Of a stretch of DNA of 6,612 bases, positions 5,005-6,612 are shown piece by piece. The stretch is from contig JASHSC010000261.1 in assembly GCA_030036915.1 (NCBI GenBank), positions 1 through 6,612 on the forward strand. The letters run 5' to 3'. Numbering within the stretch: position 1 is the stretch's first letter; every line of letters begins with the position of its first letter. The position numbers and the translations under genes were made by a program. The notes under the pieces are model-generated. The model was not told where the DNA came from, searched no databases, and saw only the letters and a list, made by a program, of their open reading frames with translations. The stretch is from Terriglobia bacterium (GTDB lineage: Bacteria > Acidobacteriota > Terriglobia > UBA7540).

Positions 5005-6612
5005 ATGTCACCTTCGCTCATCCCTCGAGTCCGAAAGCTTCTCAGGAAAGGTGTGGAGCATCACCGGGCGGGACGCACGGGACCGGCCGAGGCGTACTAT
5101 CGCCGCAGTCTGAAGGCTGACCCCCGGTGCGCGCAGGCGCTGCAATTGCTGGGGTTGCTGGCTCAACAAGCTGGGCAGTACCAGGAATCCATTCAATTGA
5201 TCGGGGAGGCGCTCAGCCTCAAGCCCGACGACCCCGAGTCGCTGAACAGCCTCGCCAAGGCTTATTTGTTGCAGGGGCAGGTTCCGCGCGCCATCCATTG
5301 TTACCAGCAACTGGCGAAACTTCTTCCGCAGTCGGCGCTGGCATTTCATCGCCTGGGGACAGCGCAAGAATGGCAAGGCGACTGGGATGCTGCAGCATCG
5401 TCTTACCGGCGCGCCCTGGCGCTTCACCCCGATTCGCCCGATATTTACGGCAGCCTGGCGAGGGTACAATGCAAACTGGGAGCCACGGGCGATGCAGTCG
5501 AGTCCTGCCGGCGCGCCTTGGCATTGGATCCGGACCGCCACGAAATTCATGGGCTTCTCGGGCAGGCTCTCATCAACGGCGGGGACTACGCTGCCGCCGT
5601 AGAGGTTTACCGTTCTGCCCTGGCGCGCAAGCCGGATTCTGCCTATGCGGTTTTCGGTTTGGGATACCTCTTCGAGCGCCAGGGAGACGTCGTTGCGGCG
5701 AAGCAGTCATATGCCGAGGCGCTGAAGCTTGATCCTCGCTTTGCCGACGCGCACTTGCACCTGGGGATCACGAATTTTCTTCAGGGTGACTGGGCGGCTG
5801 CCGGGGGGTGTTTCCATAAGGTTCGAGATCTGGCGCCCGACAATGCCGAGGCCCGCACGTTCCTTGCGCACCTCCACCTTTTGCGCGGCGATTTCCCACT
5901 CGGCTGGAGCGAATATGAAAATCGCTGGAATACGCCGCATTTCCTTCGAGACCTCCGCAAGCTTCGCATTCCCCTCTGGGAAGGCGAACTCCTTGAAGGC
6001 TCGCGGATTCTTTTGCACGCGGAACAAGGGTTGGGTGACACGTTTCAGTTCGTCCGTTACGTTCCTCTGGTTGCGGCACGCGGTGCATCGGTGGTGCTGG
6101 AAGTTCCCCAAAGCCTGTTTCACCTGCTGGCAACAACCGAGGGCGCACGCGAGGTAATTCGAAGGGGCGAGACGATTCCCCAGGTTGATTGGCATTGTCC
6201 GCTGATGAGCCTTCCGCGGGCATTTTCCACGGAATTGGATTCAATTCCCGCCAGGATTCCTTACGTTCATCCCGATCCCGCGCTGGTGGAGACATGGCGC
6301 CGGCGGTTGGGCGGGAACTCGCTGCGCATCGGGCTGGTGTGGGGCGGCAGTCCGGCGTTTCCTCATGAGCGCTGGCGCTCAATCCCGCTTGACCAACTCG
6401 CACCTTTGACGAATCTCGCGCATGCGGTCTTTTACTCATTGCAGGTAGGTCCGCTCGCCGGACAAGTGAGGCAAGTGGGAGAGCGCGCAAAGTTAATCGA
6501 CCTGCAAAGTGAACTAAAGGATTTTGCAGTTACGGCGGCAATCATCGCGAACCTCGATTTAATCATCTCCGTTGATACTGCGGTTGCCCATCTCGCCGGA
6601 GCGCTGGGCAAG
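5005..6612 (+). CDS. TPR-repeat glycosyltransferase (GT9/OGT-like), C-terminus cut off
   Basis: The frame is open from the ATG at 5005 to the last base (536 codons) without a stop. Eight consecutive 34-residue TPR units cover residues 9-280, and a partial ninth covers 281-308 (ending YENRW). These fold into a helical scaffold for binding a protein partner. From residue 320 the protein matches the glycosyltransferase domain found in bacterial TPR-GT proteins of the GT9/O-GlcNAc-transferase-like type: ILLHAEQGLGDTFQFVRYVP (335-354, N-terminal Rossmann fold), IGLVWGGSP (442-450), WRSIPL (457-462), and LDLIISVDTAVAHLAGALGK (517-536, nucleotide-sugar site with D524 and H529). The rest of the C-terminal Rossmann half, perhaps 60-100 residues, lies outside. 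The start is moderately sure: 5005 begins just before the first TPR, as is usual in this family, but lacks a good Shine-Dalgarno site. An in-frame ATG at 4924 would add 27 unrelated-looking residues, and the frame is open back to 4828. Proximity to flagellin suggests flagellin O-glycosylation; the sugar and acceptor are unknown. Confidence 0.93.
   Translation, partial: MSPSLIPRVRKLLRKGVEHHRAGRTGPAEAYYRRSLKADPRCAQALQLLGLLAQQAGQYQESIQLIGEALSLKPDDPESLNSLAKAYLLQGQVPRAIHCYQQLAKLLPQSALAFHRLGTAQEWQGDWDAAASSYRRALALHPDSPDIYGSLARVQCKLGATGDAVESCRRALALDPDRHEIHGLLGQALINGGDYAAAVEVYRSALARKPDSAYAVFGLGYLFERQGDVVAAKQSYAEALKLDPRFADAHLHLGITNFLQGDWAAAGGCFHKVRDLAPDNAEARTFLAHLHLLRGDFPLGWSEYENRWNTPHFLRDLRKLRIPLWEGELLEGSRILLHAEQGLGDTFQFVRYVPLVAARGASVVLEVPQSLFHLLATTEGAREVIRRGETIPQVDWHCPLMSLPRAFSTELDSIPARIPYVHPDPALVETWRRRLGGNSLRIGLVWGGSPAFPHERWRSIPLDQLAPLTNLAHAVFYSLQVGPLAGQVRQVGERAKLIDLQSELKDFAVTAAIIANLDLIISVDTAVAHLAGALGK

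Noticed and set aside
4838..5113. 91-codon plus-strand frame starting with GTG and overlapping the glycosyltransferase start
   Set aside because: No recognisable family, no convincing ribosome binding site, and it runs 109 bases into the TPR gene in another frame.
5032..5928. Repetitive DNA across the TPR array as a repeat element
   Set aside because: The periodicity is the 34-residue protein repeat; the units differ at DNA level, so it is not a tandem DNA repeat or CRISPR.
5768..6490. 240-codon minus-strand frame inside the glycosyltransferase
   Set aside because: It is antisense to well-conserved TPR and GT motifs and has a low-information Arg/Pro/Ser-rich translation.

Overview
The window looks like a bacterial chromosome segment of moderately high GC content, organised around a flagellin gene. 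Three protein-coding genes are visible. Two of them run off the window edges: the flagellin loses its C-terminus at base 1, and the glycosyltransferase loses its C-terminus at base 6612. The flagellin N-terminus (MGLSILSNIPSLVAQNQLSVTN, then a run of the type LSSGSKINSGADDPAGLSIA) and the TPR/GT9-like and TPR/ATP-grasp families resemble what I know from soil Acidobacteriota. That taxonomic call is an inference from memory of family members and is not proven by the window.

Layout. Bases 1-1117 (minus strand) encode a flagellin with conserved D0/D1 ends and an inserted surface domain of about 125 residues. Bases 1118-1386 are a divergent intergenic region. It carries a good sigma-28 (FliA-type) promoter pointing at the flagellin, a stem-loop near the expected transcript 5' end, and Shine-Dalgarno sites for both flanking genes. 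Bases 1387-4491 (plus) encode a 1034-residue protein combining a group II pyridoxal-phosphate decarboxylase, a short TPR array and a C-terminal ATP-grasp ligase. Bases 4492-5004 hold no gene I can support, but do contain a possible second sigma-28-like promoter pointing at the last gene. Bases 5005-6612 (plus) encode eight to nine TPR repeats followed by a GT9/OGT-like glycosyltransferase domain, still open at the window end.

How the genes may work together. TPR-glycosyltransferases of this type are natural candidates for modifying flagellin, and this flagellin is rich in Ser/Thr and almost lacks basic residues. The decarboxylase/ATP-grasp fusion combines amine formation with ATP-driven amide-bond formation, the same pairing of chemistries as tyrosine decarboxylase MfnA and tyramine-glutamate ligase MfnD in methanofuran synthesis. 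A reasonable hypothesis is a flagellum-linked modification locus in which the fusion enzyme makes a small amide-linked amine and/or acts on a TPR-bound protein, while the TPR-glycosyltransferase glycosylates flagellin. The co-location and domain content are seen directly. The shared pathway and all substrates are inferred.
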